Source: an uncultured Flavihumibacter sp. (GTDB taxonomy: Bacteria > Bacteroidota > Bacteroidia > Chitinophagales > Chitinophagaceae). From it: a DNA stretch of 56,191 nt. The stretch covers positions 1-56,191 of the forward strand of contig CABHOW010000040.1 in the NCBI GenBank assembly GCA_902168225.1, in the 5' to 3' direction. The position numbers and the translations under genes were made by a program. A model generated the notes under the pieces. It searched no databases, was not told where the DNA came from, and worked only from the letters and a program-made list of their open reading frames with translations. Below are positions 44,668-53,119 of the stretch, piece by piece; position 1 is the stretch's first letter; every line of letters starts with the position of its first letter.

Positions 44668-45570
44668 TAATTCTTTCAATAAAATTTTTTTCCCCACTTC
44701 CAAAGAAACGGTAACACCAATTTTCAACGGCACATTTTCAGCACCATGACTCACGGGGAAACCAAAACAAACAGGATATGTATAGGCTGCTGTTAAGCGG
44801 AGTATCATTTGCTCTACCGTTTCCCCAAATACACGGGGATTATCTTTCAAATCGGTAAAACCACCTATGATGAGCCCGGCTAAATTTTTAAGTACCCCTG
44901 CCCTTTCTAACTGTAACAACATCCGATCTATATGATAGAGATACTCTCCAAGATCTTCTAAAAATAGAATTTTACCTTTTGTTGTATACGCAGAATTTGT
45001 TCCCAATAAATGAACAAGCAGTGATAAATTTCCCCCGATTAATTCACCCACCGCTTTTCCCTTTTTATTATACTTATTTCCTTCAACCTTATACTTTATA
45101 GCTTCCCCCTTTAAAACCTGATGAATCATATCAACATAATCTGATTGTAAGGGATCATTAAAAGCGTTAGCCATAGAGGCATGTAAGGAAGCAATACCTA
45201 CGTTCCGATTAATATGAGCGTGTAATACGGTGATATCACTGAAGCCAATGATCCATTTTGGATTTTTTTTAATTTTTTTAAAATCCAACTCATCAATGAT
45301 TCTACTTACCCCATACCCCCCTCTTCCGCATAGTATGGCTTTTATGGAGGCGTCATCTAACATGGCCTGTAATTCATCTCTTCTTTCTTCATCTGTTCCA
45401 CTAAAATAATTTTTAGATTTACTGCCTACTGTTTTACCTACCATCACTTCAAAACCCCAAAGCTGTAAGGTTTTGATGCAGTTCTCTACTTTCTTGGTTT
45501 CCAAATAGCCGGCCGGGCACGTAATCCCTATAGTATCGCCTTTTTTAAGGTAGGGAGGAATACGATTCAT
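44665..45570 (-). CDS. S66-family LD-carboxypeptidase, cytosolic form
   Basis: A 301-aa peptidase family S66 protein (LdcA/MccF type) that cleaves the L,D bond of murein tetrapeptides in recycling. The nucleophile Ser lies in IGFSDITVLHAH (about 110), Glu in FLEDLGEYLYHIDRML (about 206) and His in GFPVSHGAENV (about 276). RGGYGVSRIID (about 83) is also typical. There is no signal peptide. It is preceded by a paralog with a 3-base gap. Confidence 0.88.
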   Translation of the reverse strand: MNRIPPYLKKGDTIGITCPAGYLETKKVENCIKTLQLWGFEVMVGKTVGSKSKNYFSGTDEERRDELQAMLDDASIKAILCGRGGYGVSRIIDELDFKKIKKNPKWIIGFSDITVLHAHINRNVGIASLHASMANAFNDPLQSDYVDMIHQVLKGEAIKYKVEGNKYNKKGKAVGELIGGNLSLLVHLLGTNSAYTTKGKILFLEDLGEYLYHIDRMLLQLERAGVLKNLAGLIIGGFTDLKDNPRVFGETVEQMILRLTAAYTYPVCFGFPVSHGAENVPLKIGVTVSLEVGKKILLKEL

Positions 45571-45573
45571 TTA

Positions 45574-46590
45574 CTATTGTATTTCAGTTAAACTAGATTG
45601 CTCTTGTGTTACAACTAATTGATGCTGAACACCACATTTTAAAGCTACATTATTCTTTTGATGCCCTACGGGAAAATCAAAACAAACCGGATAATTAAAA
45701 GCTCCTACTTTCTCCATTACAATTGTATACACATCTTTACCAAAGGGAGAATCGGGAGTATCGGGTTTAATACTCGTGAAACCACCCACAATCAAGCCTT
45801 TTAGTTTATCAAGTTTACCTGCTCTTAATAAATTACAAAACATGCGATCGATATTGTATAATGGTTCACTCACATCTTCCACAAATAAAATTTTATTAGT
45901 TGTGTCAGGTGAGGAAACAGAGCCCGACATATTCTCTAATATCTTTAAGTTACCACCAATCAATTCTCCGGTTGCCTTCCCAACCCTATTTAAAGTTGAT
46001 GAAGCTATGGAATAGTGCAAAGGCTCCCCTATTAAGGCTTTCCGAATGGTATCTATGGCAGCTATTTGAATAGGATCTGCGTCGCTCCTATCTATAGGAA
46101 AAGAACCACACATTTTTGAATGAATACTTGCTGTTCTGCAAACCCGATTCAAATGAGCATGAAAAACAGTAATATCACTAAACCCAATAATCCATTTTGG
46201 ATTTTTTGAAAAGTTAGAGAAATCTAATAAATCAATAATTCTTACCGAACCATAGCCCCCGGTTGCACACATGATCGCTTTTACTGCGTTATTATCAAGC
46301 ATAGCCTGAAAGTCTTTAGCCCTCTCGATGTCTGTGCCCCCAAAAGTATTATTTCGCTTCCCTACCGTTTCTCCCAAAATCACAGTAAAACCCCATTGCT
46401 GCAATTGAAATACCGCGGGTGCTACATCTTCGTTAGTGGCGAAACCTGCCGGACAAACAATTCCTATAGTATCTCCTTTAATAAGATGAGATGGTATTTT
46501 AAGCTTGGTTTTTTTAGATCTGCTACTTGCTTTCAGGGCCAGAGGAAGGAGACCTAAACTGCCTAATTGTAAAAAAGATTTCCGCTCCAT
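45574..46590 (-). CDS. S66-family LD-carboxypeptidase, exported form
   Basis: A 338-aa paralog with the S66 residues intact: Ser in IGFSDITVFHAH, Glu in FVEDVSEPLYNIDRMF and His in DFPVGHQKNNV. It has an N-terminal signal-like stretch, ERKSFLQLGSLGLLPLAL, similar to a twin-arginine signal but with RK instead of RR, so it probably acts outside the cytoplasm. Two ATG codons abut (46591-46593, 46588-46590). The second lies 4 bases after a TACTTTG promoter-like element. It is divergent from metG. Confidence 0.85.
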   Translation of the reverse strand: MERKSFLQLGSLGLLPLALKASSRSKKTKLKIPSHLIKGDTIGIVCPAGFATNEDVAPAVFQLQQWGFTVILGETVGKRNNTFGGTDIERAKDFQAMLDNNAVKAIMCATGGYGSVRIIDLLDFSNFSKNPKWIIGFSDITVFHAHLNRVCRTASIHSKMCGSFPIDRSDADPIQIAAIDTIRKALIGEPLHYSIASSTLNRVGKATGELIGGNLKILENMSGSVSSPDTTNKILFVEDVSEPLYNIDRMFCNLLRAGKLDKLKGLIVGGFTSIKPDTPDSPFGKDVYTIVMEKVGAFNYPVCFDFPVGHQKNNVALKCGVQHQLVVTQEQSSLTEIQ

Positions 46591-46649
46591 CATCCAAAGT
46601 ACTAAATGCCTACTATTTGCCCAAAAAGGGTTGTTAACTTGGCTTTGCT

Positions 46650-46657
46650 TATTTTTG
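46650..46657 (+). promoter_or_regulatory. -7 promoter element of metG
   Basis: TATTTTTG, 11 bases before the metG ATG, so the leader would be very short. Confidence 0.55.
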
Positions 46658-46668
46658 CAGCCCAGATT

Positions 46669-48819
46669 ATGAAACAAGAACCAAAAAGATACCTTATCAC
46701 CGCAGCATTACCTTATGCTAATGGATTGAAACATATCGGTCACCTCGCCGGCGCGTACTTACCCGCAGATACTTATGTACGTTATTTACGTGCTCAAAAA
46801 AGGGATGTAGTATTTGTTTGTGGAAGTGATGAACATGGAACGGCGATTCCTATTCAGGCTACCAAAGAAGGAATTACGCCGCAGGAAATGATCGACAAAT
46901 ATCATCCCATTATAGCCCAAAATTTTGCCGATCTTGGAATTTCTTTTGATATCTACCATAGAACAAGCGCACCTATACATCATGAAACCGCAACGGCATT
47001 CTTTGAAAAATTGAATAATGCCGGTGAACTCATTACTAAAGAAACCGAACAGTATTTTGATGAAGCTGCCAATAGTTTTTTAGCAGATAGATATATAAAA
47101 GGCACTTGTCCTAACTGTAGTAATCCCGGTGCTTATGGAGATCAGTGTGAGAATTGCGGTAAAAGTTTGAGTCCTGATGAATTGATAAATCCGGTAAGTA
47201 CACTCAGTGGTAATGCTCCTATCAAAAAAAATACAACGCATTGGTATTTACCATTAGATAAGTATGAAAGTTTTTTACGAGAATGGATTATAGGCGAACA
47301 TGGAAATGATTGGCGTGCTAACGTTGTGGGTCAATGTAAAAGCTGGATCGATGGCGGTTTACAGCCACGAGCTGTTACACGTGATTTAGATTGGGGTGTG
47401 AAGCTACCGGCATCTATACAAAATGGTGAAGGTAAAGTGCTCTATGTTTGGTTCGATGCTCCGATAGGATATATCAGCGCTACCAAACAGTGGGCTTTAG
47501 ACAATGGAAAAGATTGGAAACCATATTGGGAAGATGCATCTACCAAGATGGTTCATTTTATTGGGAAAGATAATATTGTATTTCACTGCATTATTTTTCC
47601 GGTAATGCTGAAATTACATGGCAATATTTTACCCGATAATGTACCGGCAAATGAGTTCATGAACTTAGAGGGAGATAAAATGAGTACCAGTAGAAATTGG
47701 AAACTCGAAATGCAAGATTATATTGATGATTTTATAAAACAGGAGAATGGCGGCAGTCAAATGGCCGATGTATTGCGTTACTATCTCACACAAATTGCAC
47801 CGGAGAGTAAAGACAGTGAGTTTACATGGAAAGGTTTTCAAGATGCCAACAATAGCGAATTGGTAAGCATTTTTGGCAATTTTATCAATCGCAGTTTAGT
47901 ACTAATGCACAAGCTTTGCAAAGGTAAAGTTCCACCATTGCATACTGCTATACTCGACGAGCTAGACCGAACAACGATTGAAGCAATTAGTGCAGCAAAA
48001 GATAAGATCACCAATTTATTAGAAGAATATAAATTCAGGGATGCACTTTTTGAAGTGATTAATTTGGCGCGTACCGGTAATCAATATATGCAGAAAAAAG
48101 AGCCTTGGATTGTAGCGAAGAAACTTAGACCGGAGATGGGAGACCGGAGTGAGGAACAAATGCTAATTGATAACTGCTTGCATATTTGTTTACAGTTAAC
48201 TGCTAATCTTGCTATTCTTATCAATCCATTCCTTCCTTTTACTGCTAAGAAAATTTGTTATTTATTGAAAGTGGTAGATAAGATATTAGATTGGGAGAAT
48301 GCAGGTAGTATGAAATTATTAAGTGTTGGCTATAGTCTACGCGCTCCGGAGTTATTATTCAGAAAAATTGAAAATGAAGAAATAGAGAAACAAATTTCTA
48401 AATTAGGAATTAAAAATGAAGAATTAAGAATGGGTAGCGAAGGGTTAAGAGATACGGGTAACGAGATACAAGTTCAGCAGATCAAGATTAAAGATGAAAT
48501 TCAATTTGATGATTTTGCTAAGATCGATTTAAAGGTAGGTACTATTGTAGCAGCCGAGAAAGTAGAGAAGGCAGATAAACTTTTAAAACTTCAGATAGAC
48601 CTCGGTTTTGAAATAAGAACTATTGTTTCTGGTATTGCACTTCATTTTAAACCGGAAGAAATCATTGGCAAACAAGTTACGGTAGTTATTAATTTAGCTC
48701 CTCGTAAAATGAGAGGTATTGAAAGTAATGGAATGATATTGATGGCAGAAGATGCAGCAGGTAAACTATATTTTGTACATCCCTCATCTAAGATCGATAA
48801 TGGAAGCGGAATCAGTTAA
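46669..48819 (+). CDS. metG: methionyl-tRNA synthetase
   Basis: Charges tRNA-Met. The 716-aa protein has the HIGH region YANGLKHIGH (about 15), a zinc knuckle CPNC..CENCG (about 144-164) and a KMSTS loop (about 340, variant of KMSKS). An anticodon-binding helical domain follows, then a C-terminal tRNA-binding (Trbp111-like) dimerisation domain (about 610-716, KIDLKVGTIVAAEKVEKADKLL). Two heptad arrays are inside the gene: GACCGGA type at 48128-48155 in the anticodon domain and AATTnnn type at 48401-48435 in the linker before the C-terminal domain. I start at ATG 46669. The stop overlaps a convergent gene by 4 bases. Confidence 0.95.
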   Translation: MKQEPKRYLITAALPYANGLKHIGHLAGAYLPADTYVRYLRAQKRDVVFVCGSDEHGTAIPIQATKEGITPQEMIDKYHPIIAQNFADLGISFDIYHRTSAPIHHETATAFFEKLNNAGELITKETEQYFDEAANSFLADRYIKGTCPNCSNPGAYGDQCENCGKSLSPDELINPVSTLSGNAPIKKNTTHWYLPLDKYESFLREWIIGEHGNDWRANVVGQCKSWIDGGLQPRAVTRDLDWGVKLPASIQNGEGKVLYVWFDAPIGYISATKQWALDNGKDWKPYWEDASTKMVHFIGKDNIVFHCIIFPVMLKLHGNILPDNVPANEFMNLEGDKMSTSRNWKLEMQDYIDDFIKQENGGSQMADVLRYYLTQIAPESKDSEFTWKGFQDANNSELVSIFGNFINRSLVLMHKLCKGKVPPLHTAILDELDRTTIEAISAAKDKITNLLEEYKFRDALFEVINLARTGNQYMQKKEPWIVAKKLRPEMGDRSEEQMLIDNCLHICLQLTANLAILINPFLPFTAKKICYLLKVVDKILDWENAGSMKLLSVGYSLRAPELLFRKIENEEIEKQISKLGIKNEELRMGSEGLRDTGNEIQVQQIKIKDEIQFDDFAKIDLKVGTIVAAEKVEKADKLLKLQIDLGFEIRTIVSGIALHFKPEEIIGKQVTVVINLAPRKMRGIESNGMILMAEDAAGKLYFVHPSSKIDNGSGIS
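48128..48155 (+). repeat. heptad repeat (GACCGGA) inside metG
   Basis: GACCGGA, GATGGGA, GACCGGA and GTGAGGA start at 48128, 48135, 48142 and 48149 (period 7). They are translated as RPEMGDRSEE in a loop of the helical domain. The same unit is seen inside uvrA. Confidence 0.8.
48401..48435 (+). repeat. heptad repeat (AATTnnn) inside the metG linker
   Basis: AATTAGG, AATTAAA, AATGAAG, AATTAAG and AATGGGT start at 48401, 48408, 48415, 48422 and 48429 (period 7). They are translated as a charged linker (LGIKNEELRMG). The core matches the GAATT arrays at 15689 and 29549. Confidence 0.8.
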
Positions 48820-49595
48820 TGCGAAATAAAAGGCTTCGCGGAAATAGCTTGGTAAGCCGTAAACACAACAAAGAGGAACCAGGTTATCGAAACAAGGTAA
48901 ACATATAAGACGGCTTTAGAAGTATCACTTATCTTTTTGCTGATCCAATATCCTGCAAATGGAATGATTTGCAAAGCATGTATGCCGAAAAAGTGTGCTA
49001 CACGCAGGTCACCAAATAGGGTACTCCAATTTAATAAGGGTAACCCTTCACCGCCCATCGCTCCACCTACATTATGTGAATTGACGGCACTCATATATCC
49101 CCCAAAAAAACTGAATATAACGAATAGAAAAAGTCCGAGTTGAATGGATCTGGCATAAGGCTTACTTATGGTAAACTGTTTTTGTTTAAAAAAACGAATG
49201 GTTAATAGTAAGGTAGCAGTTGTAAGCCAAACAATGAAAAAGCCCATCAGTCCGTATAATACGCCGCCCGCCAAGTCGGTTTGATTAAAATGAGAACGGG
49301 TTCCCCGCAAAGCTTGTATGGTAATGACGCTATTTTCAAAACTCATTACAAACACCGCAAGCAAAGAAAATCGTTGTACGCTTCGTTGATTTTCTACATA
49401 ATATAATAACCACGAAAGTGTAAGTAAATAGATACCGGTACTCACAAAAAATTTTATGGGCTTAATCATACTATTAACGCCCAAGATTGTTACTGTATTA
49501 AAGAAAGCGTAGATAGATAAAAAAAAGGCCAAGCCAAGAAAAATAGATCCTGTAGCTGTAGTTAATTTATTTCTATGAAACAATTCTTTAATCAT
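48816..49595 (-). CDS. seven-TM membrane protein of unknown function
   Basis: A 259-aa protein with about seven hydrophobic helices. A conserved-looking stretch lies near the middle loop (LRGTRSHFN, about 98) and a His/Asn cluster at AVNSHNVGG (about 172). HFFGIHALQIIPF (about 205) places histidines in helix 6, which could bind a cofactor such as haem, though this is inference. I do not recognise a family. It overlaps the ABA4-like gene by 8 bases and is last in the GMC oxidoreductase operon; its end overlaps metG by 4 bases tail to tail. Confidence 0.7.
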   Translation of the reverse strand: MIKELFHRNKLTTATGSIFLGLAFFLSIYAFFNTVTILGVNSMIKPIKFFVSTGIYLLTLSWLLYYVENQRSVQRFSLLAVFVMSFENSVITIQALRGTRSHFNQTDLAGGVLYGLMGFFIVWLTTATLLLTIRFFKQKQFTISKPYARSIQLGLFLFVIFSFFGGYMSAVNSHNVGGAMGGEGLPLLNWSTLFGDLRVAHFFGIHALQIIPFAGYWISKKISDTSKAVLYVYLVSITWFLFVVFTAYQAISAKPFISH

Positions 49596-50019
49596 GTACC
49601 TGTATAGATTTGTTTTTAATGATATTGACTATAGCGAATAATACATATCCGATAGGTCCGAACATAAAGCAAAAGGGCAGCATAGGCGTATACAACAATC
49701 TAGAGATACCACGGGCTATTGATCTACGAACAACATAAGCACCTACAAACAGATCAAATGCTAAATAATGAAGCCAACCTGCAGCTACGGCACTATCGTT
49801 TTGAAAAAGAGCTTTTACATTGGCTAGTGTGCTGAAGCTATCCGGCTTAAAGTTGCGAATACCTTGTATGATAAGTATTGTGTAAACCACTGCCAATAGC
49901 AATACTATGCCATGCAAAACAACTGTTTGGGTATATCTCCATTTAGGTAAAAATAACAGGAGAATCCATCCAAACAAAACAAAGCTATTTGCCAGCGAAA
50001 AAATGTTTGTAGGATTCAT
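49588..50019 (-). CDS. ABA4-like (DUF4281) membrane protein
   Basis: A 143-aa protein with four hydrophobic helices. GWLHYLAFDLFVGAYVVR (about 80-98) and PMLPFCFMFGPIGYVLF (about 112-128) match the ABA4-like family named after the plant neoxanthin-synthesis protein. Bacterial members have no settled function. It is third in a tight four-gene operon (3-base gap upstream, 8-base overlap downstream). Confidence 0.82.
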   Translation of the reverse strand: MNPTNIFSLANSFVLFGWILLLFLPKWRYTQTVVLHGIVLLLAVVYTILIIQGIRNFKPDSFSTLANVKALFQNDSAVAAGWLHYLAFDLFVGAYVVRRSIARGISRLLYTPMLPFCFMFGPIGYVLFAIVNIIKNKSIQVHD

Positions 50020-50022
50020 ACT

Positions 50023-50691
50023 CTATGGTTTATTATCATAGCTAACACATTCTTTCAATTCTCTTTCAGAATATGCCATTTTATATTGTTTAAGTACATC
50101 CTCCGGAACACCATTCCATTGATTAGGTACATTCCCTTTATAGTCTAGATCTTTTACACCTATCTCCGAGGTATAGAATCCGGTGGTTACCAGATCGCGC
50201 ATTCGATTAAAGAATGCTACACCTTGAGCTAATTCTTTTTTAGCTTTTTCAGGATACGCTATGCTGTCTACCACTTCAATTTGTTCTTTGCTATTACACG
50301 ATACAAAGGTTTTATTATACAATTTTAAACAGTGCAAATCAAGCCAACGCAATCCACCTCTTAAAGGTGTTTGATGCGAGGGCATATCTTTAACGATAAA
50401 TTCAATAAATTCCGGAACCTTTGCATCTGTAGCACTACCACTAATATCGTCTTTTGGAATAATAATATTTGATAAAACTGTGATCGTTGCCATTTCTTCT
50501 TTTGTAAAGAAATTAGGCTCTGTTTTCGTTTTAGCAGCATGATCTTTTTCTTCTTGCATACGATCTGCATCAATTGAAACATCTGCTGAATTAGCTATCG
50601 CTTTTTTATCGGCATTGGTACAGGCTTCCACTAATACGCCGGCACCAACGGATCCTATCAAGAGCGTTTTGAGTGATTTTCTTCTGTCCAT
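50023..50691 (-). CDS. gluconate 2-dehydrogenase subunit 3 family protein
   Basis: A 222-aa protein with an export signal that has a twin-arginine pair (MDRRKSLKTLLIG) and a possible lipobox at LVEAC (C24; Glu at -2 is unusual). The mature part (about 60-215) matches the small gamma-like subunit of membrane-bound gluconate and other GMC-type dehydrogenases (FFTKEEMATITVLSNIIIP; GFYTSEIGVKDLDYKG). It is the partner of the GMC flavoprotein encoded 2 bases upstream and could carry that flavoprotein across the membrane by piggy-back Tat export. Confidence 0.88.
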   Translation of the reverse strand: MDRRKSLKTLLIGSVGAGVLVEACTNADKKAIANSADVSIDADRMQEEKDHAAKTKTEPNFFTKEEMATITVLSNIIIPKDDISGSATDAKVPEFIEFIVKDMPSHQTPLRGGLRWLDLHCLKLYNKTFVSCNSKEQIEVVDSIAYPEKAKKELAQGVAFFNRMRDLVTTGFYTSEIGVKDLDYKGNVPNQWNGVPEDVLKQYKMAYSERELKECVSYDNKP

Positions 50692-50693
50692 AA

Positions 50694-52436
50694 TTATAGG
50701 TTTTGCTTTTTCATTTGATCAATGATATACTCGCTGGCACGCATACTTAATGCTAGAATCGTCCAGGTAATATTTTTATCTGCTTGCGATACAAACTGAC
50801 TGCCATCTACACAGAATAAAGTTTTGCAATCATGTGCCTGACTCCATTTATTTAGGGCAGATGTTTTTTTATCATTCCCCATTCGTACGGTTCCGGCTTC
50901 ATGGATAATATTTCCGGGATTAGATAAGCCATAATTATTAGAGGCATCATCATCGCCACCCCAAGTAATTACGGCACCCATTTCGTGCATAATTTCCTTG
51001 AAAGTTTCCTTCATATGTTTAGCCTGTTTAATTTCATAATCGGAATGACGGGTATTAAATCGCAACACGGGGATACCGTATTTATCAACTACGTTCGGAT
51101 CGATTTCACAGAAATTTTTTATATCGGGAACAGATTCCCCTCTACCTGCCATACCTACACCAGCTCCATAGAAGAAGCGAACATCTTCTTTGAGTGAAGC
51201 TCCATAACCACCTGCTTCTTTTTTCTTTCCATTTACCAAGTATTTTCCATTCATATTTTGCATACCCATCCCAAAGCCATAAGCAGGCTGACTCATACCA
51301 CCCCAATATTCAATATGGTAGCCGCGTGGGAAATCTAATTTTTTATTATCGAGCCACCAAGGCGTGTATACATGCATACCTCCAACCCCATCTTCGTTAT
51401 ATCGTTTACGGCCAAAAAGTTCTGGAAGCACGCCGCCTAATGCAGCGCCAGTAGAATCGTGTAAATATTTGCCCACCACATTACTTTCGTTGGCCAATCC
51501 ATTCGGATGTCGGGTAGATTTTGAATTTAATAATAGCCGTGCTGTTTCACAGGTACTGGCAGCTAAAATTACTACGCGGCCACTTACCTGATACTCCATC
51601 ATATCTGTTTTATTGATATAAGAAATACCTGTAGCCAATCCTTCTGCATTAGTAATCACCTCACGCGCCATAGCTTGTGTTATAACATCCACATTACCTG
51701 TTTTTAGTGCGGGTTTTACCAAAACAGATCCCGCTGAAAAATCGCCATATACTTTACAACTTCTGTTACATTGAGCGCAATAAAAGCAAGCTCCTCTATC
51801 ATCATTAATTTTTTTAGTGAGAATAGAAAGTCGAGATGGGATAACAGGTATTTTAATCCCTGTTGCCGCTTTTTTAATCATTAGTTCATGCAAGCGAGGT
51901 TTGGGAGGGGGGAGAAATATTCCATCCGGATCATTTTCCAGTCCTTCATTAGAGCCAAAGACCCCTATGAGTTGATCAATTTTATCATAATAAGGTTTTA
52001 CATCTTCATAACCAATAGGCCAATCGTCGCCTAATCCATCTATACTTGTTCTCTTAAAATCTTTGGGTCCGAAACGAAGGGATATTCTTCCCCAGTGGTT
52101 GGTGCGGCCGCCCATCATACGAGCGCGCCACCATTCCCATTTAGCGCTTCCGGGTGCTTGCGTGTAGGGTTCGCCATCAATTTCCCATCCCCAATAACAG
52201 CCGTCAAAATCTCCAAAAGGGCGAAACTTGGTGCTAGCACCACGTCGTGGTGATTCCCATGGATTTTTTAGTTGGGATGAATTGATAGCGGGATCATAAT
52301 CTGCACCTGCTTCTAACAAACATACTTTGAGTCCTGCTTTTGCAAGTGTATAAGCGGCCATACCGCCACCGGCACCTGATCCTACGATAATTGCGTCGTA
52401 TTTTTTGGATTGTTTTTTTATTTGGAGTTCTCCCAT
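50694..52436 (-). CDS. GMC-family flavin oxidoreductase with Cys cluster
   Basis: A 580-aa FAD enzyme of the glucose-methanol-choline family. The FAD-binding site is DAIIVGSGAGGGMAAYTLA (about 14-32), MMGGRTNHWGRIS is at about 107, and the catalytic His/Asn region is HEAGTVRMG with NITWTILAL at the C terminus. Four cysteines, C217, C220, C223 and C227, form a C-x2-C-x2-C-x3-C pattern, as in [4Fe-4S] ferredoxins, unusual for textbook GMC oxidases. It is first in an operon with a subunit-3 protein, an ABA4-like protein and a 7-TM protein. Alcohol or sugar-type substrate likely, identity unknown. A REP hairpin sits 36 bases upstream of the start. Confidence 0.9.
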   Translation of the reverse strand: MGELQIKKQSKKYDAIIVGSGAGGGMAAYTLAKAGLKVCLLEAGADYDPAINSSQLKNPWESPRRGASTKFRPFGDFDGCYWGWEIDGEPYTQAPGSAKWEWWRARMMGGRTNHWGRISLRFGPKDFKRTSIDGLGDDWPIGYEDVKPYYDKIDQLIGVFGSNEGLENDPDGIFLPPPKPRLHELMIKKAATGIKIPVIPSRLSILTKKINDDRGACFYCAQCNRSCKVYGDFSAGSVLVKPALKTGNVDVITQAMAREVITNAEGLATGISYINKTDMMEYQVSGRVVILAASTCETARLLLNSKSTRHPNGLANESNVVGKYLHDSTGAALGGVLPELFGRKRYNEDGVGGMHVYTPWWLDNKKLDFPRGYHIEYWGGMSQPAYGFGMGMQNMNGKYLVNGKKKEAGGYGASLKEDVRFFYGAGVGMAGRGESVPDIKNFCEIDPNVVDKYGIPVLRFNTRHSDYEIKQAKHMKETFKEIMHEMGAVITWGGDDDASNNYGLSNPGNIIHEAGTVRMGNDKKTSALNKWSQAHDCKTLFCVDGSQFVSQADKNITWTILALSMRASEYIIDQMKKQNL

Positions 52437-52471
52437 ATTAAAATATTTCTGCGATGAATATACAAAAAAGG

Positions 52472-52493
52472 GTCAGACCATCGTCTGACGCTA
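52472..52493 (-). repeat. REP element, complete hairpin
   Basis: The plus strand has GTCAGAC (52472-52478), loop CATC, GTCTGAC (52483-52489), then GCTA. On the minus strand this reads TAGC followed by a 7-bp palindrome, i.e. a tetranucleotide plus hairpin as in REP elements recognised by REP-associated transposases. It lies just downstream of the transposase gene. Confidence 0.8.
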
Positions 52494-52514
52494 ACCAATT
52501 TTCTAATAGTAGTT

Positions 52515-53075
52515 TTACACAATTTCAAACTGTTTTCGCATTTCTGTGGCATTTGGCAAATCCAATAAATACGCTGCAATTTTTTTATTCACTAAAATAT
52601 CCCTTTTCATTCCAAGATATCCAGCTAATGAGCTGTGCTTCCATTTGAATGACTCATCAACTAGCCCTGCTTTTTCAGGATTAAAATGAATATAATCGAA
52701 ACAAGATTTTGCATAACCATCACTTGTATTTTCTAATAATTTCATTTTAGTCTTTTGCCTGAATAAAGATCCAGTCTCATTTCTTGATCTGTTAATCTCT
52801 TGACAATACCTGCTAAGCAATACTCTGAAGGCATTACTTAATTCATTCGACTCTACTTTACCTATCATTCTTTTTTTAGCGCTAAGCTCAGTAGCACTAA
52901 TCATAAAATGAAAATGATTAGGCATTAAGCAGTACGCTAGAATATCACATTTTGGATACACATAATAACGAGTTAGTTCGATAAATTTTTGATAATGATA
53001 AGGTTCAAAAAATAAATTCTGCTTCCGATTACCTTGGTTATAAACATGATAAATCCCAAATGCTTCTACTTGCAT
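52515..53075 (-). CDS. REP-associated tyrosine transposase (RAYT, IS200-like Y1)
   Basis: A 186-aa single-strand nuclease of the TnpA-REP family. It starts YHVYNQGNRKQNLFF, has the HUH metal motif in MPNHFHFM (H54, H56), a GSLFRQK-type stretch (about 100) and the family YIHFNPEKAGLV..SSLAGY near the C terminus. RAYTs cut and rejoin REP hairpins; they are usually single-copy and immobile. Four GTCTGACGCTA elements flank the gene, one downstream and three upstream, within 770 bases. Confidence 0.9.
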   Translation of the reverse strand: MQVEAFGIYHVYNQGNRKQNLFFEPYHYQKFIELTRYYVYPKCDILAYCLMPNHFHFMISATELSAKKRMIGKVESNELSNAFRVLLSRYCQEINRSRNETGSLFRQKTKMKLLENTSDGYAKSCFDYIHFNPEKAGLVDESFKWKHSSLAGYLGMKRDILVNKKIAAYLLDLPNATEMRKQFEIV

Positions 53076-53119
53076 AGATTAGTATTTATGGGATTACAAA
53101 CTGTATAAAGATAAGTATA

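Noticed and set aside
52515..53075. RAYT gene plus flanks as an intact mobile insertion sequence
   Set aside because: The flanking elements are same-direction REP cores without paired terminal ends or target duplication that I can see, which fits a resident RAYT rather than a mobile IS.
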